Notes: generated from the sequence alone by a model not told the origin. 64,000 nucleotides of DNA from Halomonas saccharevitans (GCF_900116405.1 NZ_FPAQ01000015.1:20048-84047), one strand, 5' to 3'; shown: positions 37,171-46,827, counted from the stretch's first letter. Numbers and translations: made by a program.

Positions 37171-37722
37171 TTAGCGCATGGAGCTGCTGAGGTGCGGCCA
37201 GGCCGCGCGCAGGTAGAGGATCATCGACCACAGCGTGAGCAGGGCGGCCACATGCAGGGTAATAACGCCGAGCATGGCGATTGGCGTGCCCGGCGTGAAG
37301 GCGAGCAGCAGCAGGAGGGCAGTCATCTGCAGCGTGGTCTTGACCTTGCCGATCCAGGAGACGGCCACCTGGCCGCGCTTGCCCATCTCGGCCATCCACT
37401 CGCGCAGCGCGGAGATGACGATCTCGCGGCCGATGATCACCAGCGCCGGCAGGGTCAGCCAGATCACGTCGTAGCGTTCGATCAGCAGCGACAGGGCCAC
37501 CGCAACCATCAGCTTGTCGGCCACCGGGTCGAGAAAGGCACCGAATGGCGTGGACTGGTCCCAGCGGCGGGCCAGGTAGCCGTCGAGCCAGTCGGTCACG
37601 GCGGCCAGGGCGAACAGCGCGGCGGCCAGCGGCATGCTCCAGGAAAAGGGCAGGTAGAACAGCACCACCAGCAGCGGGATGAAGACGATTCTGGCCAGGG
37701 TGAGCAGGTTGGGTATGTTCAT
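37171..37722 (-). CDS. pgsA: CDP-diacylglycerol--glycerol-3-phosphate 3-phosphatidyltransferase
   Basis: The protein has 183 residues and four to six transmembrane helices. The CDP-alcohol phosphotransferase motif is complete: [27 protein letters not shown] (DG-x2-AR-x8-G-x3-D-x3-D). It starts phosphatidylglycerol synthesis at the inner membrane. The order uvrY-uvrC-pgsA-tRNA Gly/Cys/Leu matches E. coli. Confidence 0.95.
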   Translation of the reverse strand: MNIPNLLTLARIVFIPLLVVLFYLPFSWSMPLAAALFALAAVTDWLDGYLARRWDQSTPFGAFLDPVADKLMVAVALSLLIERYDVIWLTLPALVIIGREIVISALREWMAEMGKRGQVAVSWIGKVKTTLQMTALLLLLAFTPGTPIAMLGVITLHVAALLTLWSMILYLRAAWPHLSSSMR

Positions 37723-37785
37723 CGGAAGATGCGGTCCTTGCCTTGGGTGCCGGGGAAGTCCCTCATTCTATCCGCCTGCGCTCGG

Positions 37786-38049
37786 GTCATCCATGCAGGG
37801 CGCGATGAATCGTCTCGGCCGTCCGGATGTAGAGCTGCTGATGCCGGGCATCGGCGGCATCGCCTCATGAGCTCGCCCGGCGCTATTCATTCATGCAGGT
37901 CATCCATGCAGGGCGCGATGGATCGTCTCGGCCGTCAGGATGTAGAGCTGCTGATACCGGGCATCGGCGGCAGCGCCTCGTGAGCTCGCCCGGCGCTATT
38001 CATTCATGCAGGTCATCCATGGAGGGCGCGATGGATCGTCTCGGCCAGC
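37786..38049. repeat. 113-bp tandem repeats containing the 3' end of uvrC
   Basis: Two full units (37,786-37,898 and 37,899-38,011) and a third partial unit (38,012 to about 38,049) repeat with a constant period of 113 bases and few differences. Each starts GTCATCCATG and includes the codons for the last nine residues of UvrC (ETIHRALHG and stop). The third unit is the functional uvrC end. After about 38 bases units one and two no longer match uvrC closely. Confidence 0.9.
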
Positions 38050-39827
38050 GTCGCGCTGATGCCGGGAACTCGGGCGAGCTCCTCACGATTGGCCTGCTTG
38101 ACGCCGTGCAGGCCGCCGAAGAAGCGCAGCAGTTCGCGCCGCCGGCGCGGGCCGACGCCCGGGATGTCCTGCAGGGTCGAGGTGCGCCGGGTCTTGTCGC
38201 GCCGCGCTCGGTGGCCGGCGATGGCGAAGCGGTGGGACTCGTCGCGGATGTGCTGGATCAGGTGCAGGGCCGGCGAGGCGCCATCGAGATCCAGGCTGCG
38301 ATCGACGGTCTCGACGAACAGCGTCTCGAGGCCCGCCTTGCGGGTGGTGCCCTTGGCCACGCCGAGCAGCGCGACGCCGGTGACGCCGAGCTCGGCGAAG
38401 ACCTCGCGGGCCATGTTCAGCTGCCCCTTGCCGCCATCGACGATCAGGATGTCCGGGCGCTCGCCCTGGCCATCGGCCAGGCGCCTGAAACGGCGCGTCA
38501 GCGCCTGGCGCATGGCGGCATAGTCGTCGCCGGCGGCCACGCCCTCAATGTTGAAGCGCCGATAGTCGGACTTGCGGGGGCCGTTTTCGTCGAACACCAC
38601 GCAGGAGGCCACGGTGGCCTCGCCGTGGCTGTGGCTGATGTCGAAGCACTCCAGCCGCTGCGGGGTGTGCTCGAGATCGAGAGCCTCGCGCAGGGCGTCG
38701 AAGCGCTTTGCAAGCTGATTCTGGCTCGCCAGCTGGCTTGCCAGCTGCTGCTCGGCGTTGGTGCGCGCCAGCTCCCGCCACTGGGCACGATGGCCGCGGA
38801 CCTGGTCGGTCACTCGTATACGCTTGCCGGCGCGCTCGCTCAGCGCCTGGGCGATCAGCTCGTCCTCCGGGACCGGGTGGCTGGTGATCACCTCGGCGGG
38901 GATCTCGCGGGCCTGACCCAGGTAGAACTGGCTGAGGAAGTCGCCAAGCAGGGCCTCGGGGCCCAGGTCGAGCCCGTTAGGCGGGGCGTGGTGTCGCGCC
39001 CCCAGCAGACGGCCCTGGCGCACCGTGAGCACCGAGATGCACAGCGCCCCCGGACGGCTGGCCAGGGCGAAGACGTCGGCGTCGCCGTTACCGGTGTCGA
39101 CGAACTGGCGCTGCTGCAGCTGGCGCAGGTCCTGGACCTGGTCGCGCAGCCGGGCGGCCTCCTCGAAGTCCAGGTTGGCGCTGGCCGCCTCCATGGCCTC
39201 GGTCAGCTCCCGGGTCACCGCCTCGCTCTTGCCCTCCAGGCACATCACCGCATGTTCCAGGTCCCGGCGGTAGTCTGCTTCGCTGATGAAGTCCACGCAG
39301 GGCGCGCTGCAGCGCTGGATCTGATACTGCAGGCAGGGCCGGGTGCGATGGGCGAAGACGCTGTCCTCGCAGTTGCGGATGCGAAAGATCTTCTGCATCA
39401 GCGACAGGCTCTCGCGCACGGCGCCGCTGCTGGGGTAGGGGCCGAGGTAGCGTCCGTCGTCCCGACGCACCCGGGCGCGCTTGTACTCCAGGGCCGGGAA
39501 GGGGTGGCGGTCGGTGACGAAGATGAAGGGGTAGGACTTGTCGTCGCGCAGCAGGATGTTGTAAGGCGGCCGCAGCTCCTTGATCAGCGTCTGCTCGAGG
39601 ATCAGCGCCTCGGTCTCGCTGTTGGTCACCGTAATCTGGATATCGGCGATGCGGCCTACGAGGGCCTGGGTCTTCGCGTTGTGGGCACCGCGGAAGTAGC
39701 TCGCCAGGCGCGCCCGCAGTCGACGGGCCTTGCCCACGTAGAGGGTCTCGCCCTGCTCGTCGAGCATGCGATAGACCCCGGGTGACTGGCTGACGCTGCC
39801 GAGGAAGTCTCGGGAATCGAAGCTCAT
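38013..39827 (-). CDS. uvrC: Excinuclease ABC subunit C
   Basis: The protein has 604 residues. In order it has the GIY-YIG 3' nuclease (GVYRMLDEQGETLYVGKARRLRARLASYF), the UVR motif near 200-235, the RNase H-like 5' nuclease (PDILIVDGGKGQLNMA, FAIAGHRARRDKTRRTS) and C-terminal helix-hairpin-helix motifs (DIPGVGPRRRRELLRFFG, VPGISATLAETIH). It makes the dual incisions of nucleotide excision repair. The last codons are copied in the tandem repeats beyond its stop. Confidence 0.97.
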   Translation of the reverse strand: MSFDSRDFLGSVSQSPGVYRMLDEQGETLYVGKARRLRARLASYFRGAHNAKTQALVGRIADIQITVTNSETEALILEQTLIKELRPPYNILLRDDKSYPFIFVTDRHPFPALEYKRARVRRDDGRYLGPYPSSGAVRESLSLMQKIFRIRNCEDSVFAHRTRPCLQYQIQRCSAPCVDFISEADYRRDLEHAVMCLEGKSEAVTRELTEAMEAASANLDFEEAARLRDQVQDLRQLQQRQFVDTGNGDADVFALASRPGALCISVLTVRQGRLLGARHHAPPNGLDLGPEALLGDFLSQFYLGQAREIPAEVITSHPVPEDELIAQALSERAGKRIRVTDQVRGHRAQWRELARTNAEQQLASQLASQNQLAKRFDALREALDLEHTPQRLECFDISHSHGEATVASCVVFDENGPRKSDYRRFNIEGVAAGDDYAAMRQALTRRFRRLADGQGERPDILIVDGGKGQLNMAREVFAELGVTGVALLGVAKGTTRKAGLETLFVETVDRSLDLDGASPALHLIQHIRDESHRFAIAGHRARRDKTRRTSTLQDIPGVGPRRRRELLRFFGGLHGVKQANREELARVPGISATLAETIHRALHG

Positions 39828-39892
39828 GGTTGCGGCGTGCCGGAAGAGAGAAACGGGACCCGATTCTATCAGATTCGATTGCGCCTCAAGGA

Positions 39893-40540
39893 TCAGTCGA
39901 CGTTGCTGAAGCCGTCGACCAGGCCGTGGCGCAGGCCTAGGTGGGTCAGCTCGACGTCGGAGGCCACGCCGAGCTTCTCGAAGATCCGGTAGCGATAGGT
40001 GTTGATGGTCTTGGGGCTGAGGAACATGCGCTCGGCGATATCGGCGACGCGCTGGCAGTTGACCACCATCATGGCGACCTGAAGTTCGCGCTGGGAGAGC
40101 TCGTCGAAGGGGTTGTCGGGCGCGTCGATACGCGACAGTACCAGCCGCTGGGCGATCTCCGGGCTGACGTAGCGCTTGCCGTCGAATACGCAGTGGATGG
40201 CCTCGACCATCTCGTCATGCTGACAACCCTTGCTGATGAATCCCTGGGCGCCGGCTTCCAGCAGCCGTTGAGCGAAGGCCTCCTCGATGAAGGCCGTCAG
40301 CACCAGGATGCGGATATCGCCGGCGAAACGATGGATCTTGCGGGTCGCCTCCAGGCCGCCGATGCCGGGCATGCGGATGTCCATCAGCACGATGTCCGGC
40401 TCGAGCGTGCGTGCCTGGGTGATTGCCTCCTCGCCATTGGCCGCTTCGCCGACCACGCGGATCCCGTGCTCGGCGTTCAATAGATGGGCGATGCTGGTCC
40501 GCACCAGGTGGTGGTCATCGGCGACAAGAACCCTGATCAC
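39893..40540 (-). CDS. uvrY: LuxR-family response regulator UvrY/GacA
   Basis: The protein has 215 residues. The receiver domain is MIRVLVADDHHLVRTSI with the phospho-acceptor in DIVLMDIRMPGIGG (Asp54). A LuxR helix-turn-helix follows (LSQRELQVAMMVVNCQRVADIAERMFLSPKTINTYRYRIFEKLGV). It is the GacS/BarA partner that activates csr-type small RNAs. Position before uvrC is conserved across gammaproteobacteria. Confidence 0.95.
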   Translation of the reverse strand: MIRVLVADDHHLVRTSIAHLLNAEHGIRVVGEAANGEEAITQARTLEPDIVLMDIRMPGIGGLEATRKIHRFAGDIRILVLTAFIEEAFAQRLLEAGAQGFISKGCQHDEMVEAIHCVFDGKRYVSPEIAQRLVLSRIDAPDNPFDELSQRELQVAMMVVNCQRVADIAERMFLSPKTINTYRYRIFEKLGVASDVELTHLGLRHGLVDGFSNVD

Positions 40541-40705
40541 GCGGGCGCTCCTGAGACGTGGTGGTGAGAGTCGGCGAGAGGCGAGCGTGCGAGAAGAGTC
40601 GCCTGCGTATCGACCGGTCGGATGGCTGACGGTGCCAAGAGTGTCACATTACGTGTCTAAGTCAAATTGGCACAAGGGCCAAGATGCGAAAACGCCACTA
40701 GGGAC

Positions 40706-40734
40706 TTGACGCACGCCAAGGCGTTGCGTACTAT
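40706..40734 (+). promoter_or_regulatory. Sigma-70 promoter of tRNA-Ala
   Basis: TTGACG (40,706-40,711), a 17-base spacer and TACTAT (40,729-40,734) form a strong promoter. Transcription should start near 40,741, with the mature tRNA beginning at 40,766. Confidence 0.82.
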
Positions 40735-40765
40735 ATGCCTCGTTCTCGCAGGGCGGGAACGACGT

Positions 40766-40841
40766 GGGGCCTTAGCTCAGCTGGGAGAGCGCAACACTGG
40801 CAGTGTTGAGGTCAGCGGTTCGATCCCGCTAGGCTCCACCA
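40766..40841 (+). tRNA. tRNA-Ala (anticodon GGC)
   Basis: A 76-nt tRNA with encoded CCA. GGGGCCT pairs with AGGCTCC (one G-U). The anticodon stem-loop AACACTGGCAGTGTT gives GGC, and the T-loop is TTCGATC. Confidence 0.97.
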
Positions 40842-40858
40842 ACAAGACACTTCGAATC

Positions 40859-40891
40859 AGCCGCTTAGCGCATCGCGCCAGGCGGCTTTTT
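40859..40891 (+). terminator. Terminator after tRNA-Ala
   Basis: AGCCGC and GCGGCT form a short stem around a long, partly structured loop and are followed by TTTTT. Position 17 bases after the tRNA supports the call. Confidence 0.65.
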
Positions 40892-41130
40892 CGTGCGCTG
40901 GGGGAAAACTAGGGAAGCTCCACGCGGTTCTCTTAGCATCAGGCGCTGTCCGGCAGCACGAGTGTCTCCTTGCCCGGGTCCTTCGGCTGCTGCCAGAAGG
41001 GGCGTGGCGTCGATTGGACGATCATCGAGGCGCTTCCCGCACGGCGTCTTCCCTCAATGGCGCCCTTACTTCATGGCTAATAGGGGTTACAGTAGGCCAT
41101 TGCTATGGACAGGCCGTCGGGGAGATCACC

Positions 41131-42234
41131 ATGGAGTTTCGCTTCCAGCGTCGTATTCGTCTCGCACCCGGCGTGCGCTTTCACACCACGCGCCTGCGCC
41201 CCGGGCTGTCGCTGGGGCCGCCCGGGATCAGCCTGCTGATCGCGGGCGGCGAAGCCGACGAGCCGCTGCCCGTGGATCTGGAGATCACCGCCAGCGGAGA
41301 GGTTCGCTATCGGCAGGCAGACGGCACGCGAATGACCGCGGCCGGGGCCCGAGAGGTGCGTCGCCGCGCCGAGGCGGAGCTGCGCGAGGCCCTCGGCGCG
41401 CACTGCGAGGACCTCAATGCGCAGCTTGAGCGGCTCGGCCGCCTGCACGAGCAGACGCCGGCCCCGGATGCCACCGGCTATCGGCCGCGCAGCTACCCGG
41501 AGTCGCCTCCGGTGCCGGTGGCCGAGACGCGCCCCGCCTGGTGGCAGGGCCTCTGGGCGCCGGCCCGCCGGCGGCACGACCGCGAGAACGCCCGACGCCA
41601 GGCAGAGCACGCACAGGCCTATCGGGCCTGGGAGTGGCGAAAGGCGGAGTTCGACGCCCGAGAGTTCCAGCGCCAGCGGCGCGAGGACGAGGCAAGTTGG
41701 GACGACCCTGACGCCATGCAGCAGACGCTGGTCGAGCGTCTGGAGGAGCTCGACTGGCCGCGCGAGACGCTGATCGATTTCGCGCTGGTCGATGATTACC
41801 GCACCATCGCCCTGGATATCGACCTGCCAGGCCCCGAGGAGATGCCCGACCGTCGCTGGAGCATGCCCGCCAAGCGCATCAAGCTGTCGCCGCAGCGGCT
41901 CACGGTCACGCGTCAGCGCCAGCTCTACCGGGATTACCTGCATGGCGTGGCCTTTCGCGTGCTCGGTGCAGCCTTCGCGCGGCTGCCGCGCATCGAGCTG
42001 GCGCTGGTCTCGGGCTATCGGCGCCTCGATGACCCGGCCGCCGATGGCGGCGGGCGCCGCTACCTGTTCAGCGTCAAGGTGAGCCGTGAGCAGTGGCAGG
42101 GCCTCGCCTTCGATGAGCTGGCGAGCCTCGATCCCGGTGAGGTGCTAGCGGACTTCTCCCTGCGCCGCGAGATGACACGCGGCGGCGAGCTTTGTGACAT
42201 CACGCCCTTCGAGCCCGATTGGCGCTGGCGCTAG
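41131..42234 (+). CDS. DUF4236 domain-containing protein
   Basis: The protein has 367 residues. The N-terminal MEFRFQRRIRLAPGVRFHTTRLRPGLSLGPPG matches the DUF4236 pattern (short beta-rich domain with basic residues). A central Arg/Ala/Glu-rich helical segment (about 75-200) and an uncharacterised C-terminal domain follow. A GGGAGATC site precedes the ATG at 41,131. It is flanked by gaps, with no operon partner. Function is unknown. Confidence 0.7.
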   Translation: MEFRFQRRIRLAPGVRFHTTRLRPGLSLGPPGISLLIAGGEADEPLPVDLEITASGEVRYRQADGTRMTAAGAREVRRRAEAELREALGAHCEDLNAQLERLGRLHEQTPAPDATGYRPRSYPESPPVPVAETRPAWWQGLWAPARRRHDRENARRQAEHAQAYRAWEWRKAEFDAREFQRQRREDEASWDDPDAMQQTLVERLEELDWPRETLIDFALVDDYRTIALDIDLPGPEEMPDRRWSMPAKRIKLSPQRLTVTRQRQLYRDYLHGVAFRVLGAAFARLPRIELALVSGYRRLDDPAADGGGRRYLFSVKVSREQWQGLAFDELASLDPGEVLADFSLRREMTRGGELCDITPFEPDWRWR

Positions 42235-42322
42235 CGGTCTTTCTTACTAGCACTCTTTTATCATCGTGACCGCTCTCGGGCTTTTCCGCTCCCGGTCTTC
42301 CCGTTCTCCGCGCGGCCGTCCC

Positions 42323-43372
42323 TCAGTCGAAGGCGTCCTGGCCGGCGCTGAGGATATGGCGCAGGCCGTGGCACTCCACCAGCGGGTCGGTGCAGTTGAC
42401 CACGATGTCGGAGTGGGCCAGCACGTAGCCCTTGCCGGTGATGGTGTTGTCCACCACCGTCAGGGGGCCCTCCGGACGGGTGCCGATGCACTCGCCGATG
42501 AAGCCGGTCTCGCGCAGCGAGATGGTCTCGAGTCGATCGCCTGGCCGGAGGCGCCCTTCGTGGTGCATCAGCGCCAGGCGCGCCGAGGTGCCGGTGCCGG
42601 TGGTACTGCGACAGATCACGCCCGGATGCACGTAGGTGGTCGAGCGGGATCGATAGTAGCCGTCCGCGACCTGCTCGACGGGCCCCATGAAGTGCAGGAA
42701 GGGCAGGGGGCCCACGTCGCCCAGGGTGTAGTGCGAGAAGCCGCGCTCGGCCTGGATCGCCTCGACGATCCGGTGAGCGCAGTCGGCCAGGGCCCGCTCC
42801 TCCTTACGCACCAGCGAGAAGCCGAGCTCCGTGGCGTCCACCAGGGCATAGAAGCCGCCGCTGTAGGCCACGCTGTAGGTCACGTCGCCGAGCCCGGGCA
42901 CGTGGAGGCTGGCGCGGTAGGTATCGATATAGCTCGGCAGTCCCGCGCAGGTGATCGCCTCCACCACGCCGTTCTCGACCAGCGCCTCGATCTGCACCAG
43001 TCCCGCCGGGGACTCGAGCGTGAACTGCTGGCGTCCCTCCACTTTGGCCACCAGGCCGCTCTCCAGCACCGCGGTGGCGGTGCAGATGGTGTTGGAGCCG
43101 GAATAGATCGGATAGCCCATCACCTCCATGATGATGTAGCCCGCGGCGGCCCTGGGGTCGCTGGGGGGGACGAGCAGGTCCACCGACATCTCGGGGATGC
43201 CGTAGGGCTCCTCCAGCAGCAGGCGGCGCAGGCCATCGGCGTCGTCGCGCAGGTAGTGCATCTGGTCGCGGACGGTGGCGCCGGGCAGCGGCGCGATGCC
43301 GCCGACGACGATGCGGCTGACGTCGCCGCCGGCGTGGGTGTCGATCAGTTGCAGGGTCAGTGGTTGGCTCAT
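42323..43372 (-). CDS. Proline racemase-family protein with Ser/Thr in place of both catalytic Cys
   Basis: The protein has 349 residues, a usual length for proline racemase, hydroxyproline epimerase and 3-hydroxyproline dehydratase. IDTHAGGDVSRIVVGG and TGFIGECIG fit the fold. Where the first catalytic cysteine normally sits (MCGH) the sequence is YSGSNTI, and the second (CGTGTSA) reads TTGTGTSA. The pair is therefore Ser and Thr, which argues against racemase or epimerase activity and for a dehydratase or a new reaction. It overlaps the upstream dehydrogenase gene by four bases. Confidence 0.82.
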   Translation of the reverse strand: MSQPLTLQLIDTHAGGDVSRIVVGGIAPLPGATVRDQMHYLRDDADGLRRLLLEEPYGIPEMSVDLLVPPSDPRAAAGYIIMEVMGYPIYSGSNTICTATAVLESGLVAKVEGRQQFTLESPAGLVQIEALVENGVVEAITCAGLPSYIDTYRASLHVPGLGDVTYSVAYSGGFYALVDATELGFSLVRKEERALADCAHRIVEAIQAERGFSHYTLGDVGPLPFLHFMGPVEQVADGYYRSRSTTYVHPGVICRSTTGTGTSARLALMHHEGRLRPGDRLETISLRETGFIGECIGTRPEGPLTVVDNTITGKGYVLAHSDIVVNCTDPLVECHGLRHILSAGQDAFD

Positions 43373-44532
43373 GCGGGTTCCTCGAGCGCGAAGCGCGCAC
43401 CATGTTCGGCCCATTCGGCATCCGGCACGATCACGATCTTGCCCAGGTAGCCGCTGCCGCGGTTGACGAAGTAACGCTCGGCGGCGTGCAGCTCGGAGAG
43501 CTTGAAGGCGGCGTGGAGCACCGGCTTGAGCCGGCCGTCGCGTATCCAGGCCATCAGCTGCTCGGCCTCCTCGCGGGTGCCGTGGGAGACGCCGAATATC
43601 TGCACCTGATAGAGATAGATGCGCGTCCACATCAGCTCGCTTACGTTGCCGCCGCTGGCGCCGGCGATGGAGAGCCGCGGATAGCTCGCGCGTCTGGCCA
43701 TGTCGACGATCATGGTGTCGATGAAGCGGCCGGTCATCTCGCCGCCCACCAGGTCCATCACCGCATCGATGGGCGCGCCCTCGGTGGCCTCGAGCACGCG
43801 ATCGACGAAGCTCGGCAGGTCGCCGCGATCGATGACCGCCTCGGCGCCGAGTGCGAGGAGGGCGTCGGCCTTGTCGAGCTGGCTCACCGCATAGGGGATG
43901 GCGCCGACGATCCGGCACAGCTGGATCAGCGCCGTGCCCACGCCGCCGCTGGCGCCGGTGACCAGCACCCGCTCGCCGGCGGCGACGCGAGCCGAGGTCA
44001 TCATGTGGTAGGCGGTCTGGTAGGAGCACATGCCCATGGCGGCGAGTTCGGCATCGGCGAGCTCGGGGTTGGGCACGTGGTGGAACTGGTCCGCCGGCAC
44101 GGCGAGGTACTCGGCGAAGCCGCCGTCGGCGCCGTGGCCGTAGTAGTCCGGCATGAGGTTGAGGTCGCGGCGTCCATCGGGGTAGAGGTTGAAGTCGAGC
44201 AGGCCGCGCTCGCCGAGGCGCGAGGCCGGTACGCCCTCGCCTACGGCGACGACGCGCCCGGCCACGTCGGCCCCCTGGATGCGCGGGAAGGTCAGGGTGG
44301 GGGAGCCGCCCATGGCGAAGGAGGTCACCTCGCCCTTGTCCCTGGTGGGGTAGAGGCCCTCGCGGGCCTTGCGGTCGGTATTGTTCTTGGCCGTCGCCGT
44401 GACCTTCACCAGCACCTCGCCGCGAGCCGGGGCCGGCACGGGAACGTCGGTGCGATAGGCCAGGCGGTCGACGTCGCCATGCCCGGTCAGCAGCATGGCC
44501 GCCATGGTCTCGGGAACGCGTTCGCTGCTCAC
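43369..44532 (-). CDS. Zinc-independent MDR-family alcohol dehydrogenase / quinone reductase-like
   Basis: The protein has 387 residues from a GTG at 44,532 that follows AGGAGG; the ATG at 44,505 is an alternative. It has the medium-chain reductase pattern: PAPARGEVLVKVTATAKNNTDRKAREG (no catalytic-zinc Cys), PRIQGADVAGRVVAVGEG, and the cofactor motif VLVTGASGGVGTALIQLCRIVGA. It is probably an NADPH-dependent reductase. It is translationally coupled to the proline-racemase-family gene, so the two may act on one metabolite. Confidence 0.82.
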   Translation of the reverse strand: MSSERVPETMAAMLLTGHGDVDRLAYRTDVPVPAPARGEVLVKVTATAKNNTDRKAREGLYPTRDKGEVTSFAMGGSPTLTFPRIQGADVAGRVVAVGEGVPASRLGERGLLDFNLYPDGRRDLNLMPDYYGHGADGGFAEYLAVPADQFHHVPNPELADAELAAMGMCSYQTAYHMMTSARVAAGERVLVTGASGGVGTALIQLCRIVGAIPYAVSQLDKADALLALGAEAVIDRGDLPSFVDRVLEATEGAPIDAVMDLVGGEMTGRFIDTMIVDMARRASYPRLSIAGASGGNVSELMWTRIYLYQVQIFGVSHGTREEAEQLMAWIRDGRLKPVLHAAFKLSELHAAERYFVNRGSGYLGKIVIVPDAEWAEHGARFALEEPA

Positions 44533-44648
44533 GGGGTGCCTCCTGTCATCGCTGTCGATTCGACTCGACGATAGCAGACTTCCCCGACCCGGCGTCATCC
44601 CTTTCGGCTGCTGCGCGGGTCGGTGTGTCGGTGGCCCGGTGGTACCCG

Positions 44649-45449
44649 TCAGCCGCCGCTATGCCAGAACGGCTGCCCGACGGTCGGCGTGCTCGGGCTG
44701 GCGGTCTGGCGCTGCTGCATCAGCCCGGCGCGATACGCCTTGCGCCCGGCGATGATCGCCTCGGCGAAGGCCTCGGCCATCAGCGCCGGTCGGTGGGCCT
44801 TGGCCACGGCGGTGTTGAGCAGCACGCCGTCGAAGCCCATCTCCATGGCCTCGGCGGCCTGGGAGGGGGCGCCGAGGCCGGCGTCGATGATCAGCGGCAC
44901 GTCCAGGCGCTGGCGCAGGGTCTGAAGGGCGTAGCGATTCATCAGGCCGCGGCCGGTGCCGATGGGCGCGCCCCAGGGCATCAGCGCCTGGCAGCCCGCG
45001 TCGCGCAGCCGCTGACAGAGCACCAGGTCGTCGGTGCAGTAGGGCAGCACCTTGAAGCCGTCGTCGATCAGCGTCCGGCAAGCCTCCAGCAGGCCGAAGG
45101 GGTCCGGTTGCAGGTTGTAGTCGTCGCCGATCACCTCGACCTTGATCCAGGGCGTGTCGAACATCTCCCGGGACATCTGGGCCAGGGTGATGGCCTCCCG
45201 GGCCGAGCGGCAGCCGGCGGTGTTGGGCAGCAGCCGACAGCCGCTGTCGCGCAGGATCTGCCAGAAGGCGTCGCCGTCGCCCTCGGCGGGATTCTGACGG
45301 CGCAGCCCCAGGGTCACCATGTCGCAGCCGGCGGCCTGGATGGACTCCTGCATCACCGCGGGCGACGAGTAGAGGGCCGTGCCCAGCAGGAAGCGGCTGG
45401 AGAAAGTCTCGTCGTAGAGCGTCAGGGTGTCGTCGTGTAATGCGTTCAT
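44649..45449 (-). CDS. thiG: Thiazole synthase
   Basis: The protein has 266 residues. [50 protein letters not shown] and [34 protein letters not shown] are characteristic. It forms the thiazole phosphate ring of thiamine from dehydroglycine, deoxyxylulose phosphate and ThiS thiocarboxylate. It follows thiS with a one-base overlap and is the last gene of thiO-thiS-thiG. Confidence 0.96.
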   Translation of the reverse strand: MNALHDDTLTLYDETFSSRFLLGTALYSSPAVMQESIQAAGCDMVTLGLRRQNPAEGDGDAFWQILRDSGCRLLPNTAGCRSAREAITLAQMSREMFDTPWIKVEVIGDDYNLQPDPFGLLEACRTLIDDGFKVLPYCTDDLVLCQRLRDAGCQALMPWGAPIGTGRGLMNRYALQTLRQRLDVPLIIDAGLGAPSQAAEAMEMGFDGVLLNTAVAKAHRPALMAEAFAEAIIAGRKAYRAGLMQQRQTASPSTPTVGQPFWHSGG

Positions 45450-45658
45450 CAGCCGCCTCCCACCGGGGCCACGATATCGATGCGATCGCGGTCTTTAAGG
45501 ACCCGCTCGGCGTAGGCCGAGCGGGGCACGAACTCGCCGTTGATCGCCACGGCGACGCGCCGCTCGGTGTAGTGCCAGGTGTCCAGGGCATCTGCCAGCG
45601 CCGTATCGGTCGGCAGGCGGGTGGTTTCGTCGTTGAGGCTCAGGGTGATCTCGTTCAT
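45449..45658 (-). CDS. thiS: Sulfur carrier protein ThiS
   Basis: The protein has 69 residues with a ubiquitin-like fold: [51 protein letters not shown]. The C-terminal Gly-Gly is the site of thiocarboxylate formation, with one extra Gly at the end. It overlaps both neighbours. Confidence 0.95.
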   Translation of the reverse strand: MNEITLSLNDETTRLPTDTALADALDTWHYTERRVAVAINGEFVPRSAYAERVLKDRDRIDIVAPVGGG

Positions 45659-46767
45659 GCAGCGCTCTCCTGGGGCGGATGTCCCGTCAGGGTCTCGGCG
45701 AAGGGCTGCTCGCCCCGGCCGCGGATAGTGGCCAGCAGGTGGCAGGCGACCGCCGGTGCCAGCAGATAGCCGTGGCGGAACAGGCCGTTGGCGGTGATCA
45801 GGCCGTCACGCTGGGTGACATGGGGAAGGTTGTCCCGGAAGGCGGGGCGCAGGTTGACGCCCTGCTCCAGGATGCGTGCCTCGGCGAAGGCCGGCGACAG
45901 GGTGTAGAGGGCGCTGCCCAGCTCCAGGGAAGACTGCAGAGAGACTGGCGAGCGGTCCTCGCTCTCGATCTGGGTGGCCCCGATGACGAAGCGCTGGTCG
46001 GGCTTGGGCACCACGTAGAGCTGGTAGCGCGGATGCATTAGGCGCACCGGGCGGGTGAGGCGGATCTCCGACGTCTGCACGTGCAGCGTCTCGCCGCGCA
46101 CCCCGCGCAGGCTGGCGTGATGCTGGCGGGCGCCGGTGCCGCGACAGTCGATGACCAGATCGAAGGCATGCCGGCCGTCGCGGGTCTCGATCTCCCCGGG
46201 GAAGGTGTCCACCGGGCAGTGGGCATGGCAGGTGCCACCCAGGCGGCGAATCTCGGCCAGCAGGCGCTCGAGCAGGGCGCGATTGTCCAGGTGAGCCTCG
46301 CCCGGCAGGTAGAGGCCCTGTCGAAAGCCCGCCGCCAGGTCGGGCTCCAGGCGGTGGATCTCGGCGTCGTCGAGCGACTGGCAGGGCGGCTCCTCACCAA
46401 GTACATGGGTGAGGTCGCGACGAAACTGGGTGAGCTCCCCCATGTCCTGGGCGTGCGCCACCATCAGGCTGCCCTGGTGATGCCACAGGTCGCCGGCATT
46501 GAGAGCGTCGAGCCAGCGCGGCCACTGGGCCAGCGCGAAGCGCCCCATGTCAAAGACGCTGCGCTCGGAGACCGCGGTCTCGCACAGTGGCGCCACCATG
46601 CCGGCCGCCGTCCAGGCTGCAGCGGCGGGGTGCTCCAGGTCGCCGGCATCAAAGAGGGTGACGGCATGGCCGTCGCGCAGGAGTTGCCAGGCGACCAGTC
46701 GGCCCAGCAGGCCGGCGCCGGCCACGGCGATGGTTCTATCGGTGGGGTGTGTCATGGCGTTGTCCAT
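45655..46767 (-). CDS. thiO: Glycine oxidase ThiO
   Basis: The protein has 370 residues and is a DAO-family flavoprotein: IAVAGAGLLGRLVAWQLLRDGHAVTLFDAG, AAAAWTAAGMVAPLCET, and NGLFRHGYLLAPAVACHL. It makes the imine needed by ThiG in aerobic bacteria. Starts at 46,767 and 46,755 (MTHPTDRT) are both possible. A TPP riboswitch lies immediately upstream. Confidence 0.93.
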   Translation of the reverse strand: MDNAMTHPTDRTIAVAGAGLLGRLVAWQLLRDGHAVTLFDAGDLEHPAAAAWTAAGMVAPLCETAVSERSVFDMGRFALAQWPRWLDALNAGDLWHHQGSLMVAHAQDMGELTQFRRDLTHVLGEEPPCQSLDDAEIHRLEPDLAAGFRQGLYLPGEAHLDNRALLERLLAEIRRLGGTCHAHCPVDTFPGEIETRDGRHAFDLVIDCRGTGARQHHASLRGVRGETLHVQTSEIRLTRPVRLMHPRYQLYVVPKPDQRFVIGATQIESEDRSPVSLQSSLELGSALYTLSPAFAEARILEQGVNLRPAFRDNLPHVTQRDGLITANGLFRHGYLLAPAVACHLLATIRGRGEQPFAETLTGHPPQESAA

Positions 46768-46827
46768 CCAGCAGAAGACGTGGAGGAACAGGCTGGATGA
46801 CGAAAGGGGGCTGCTGGGCGAGACGAC

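Noticed and set aside
37893..39785. 630-codon plus-strand open frame opposite uvrC
   Set aside because: It is the antisense of a complete uvrC gene; its start lies in the tandem repeat and the product resembles nothing known.
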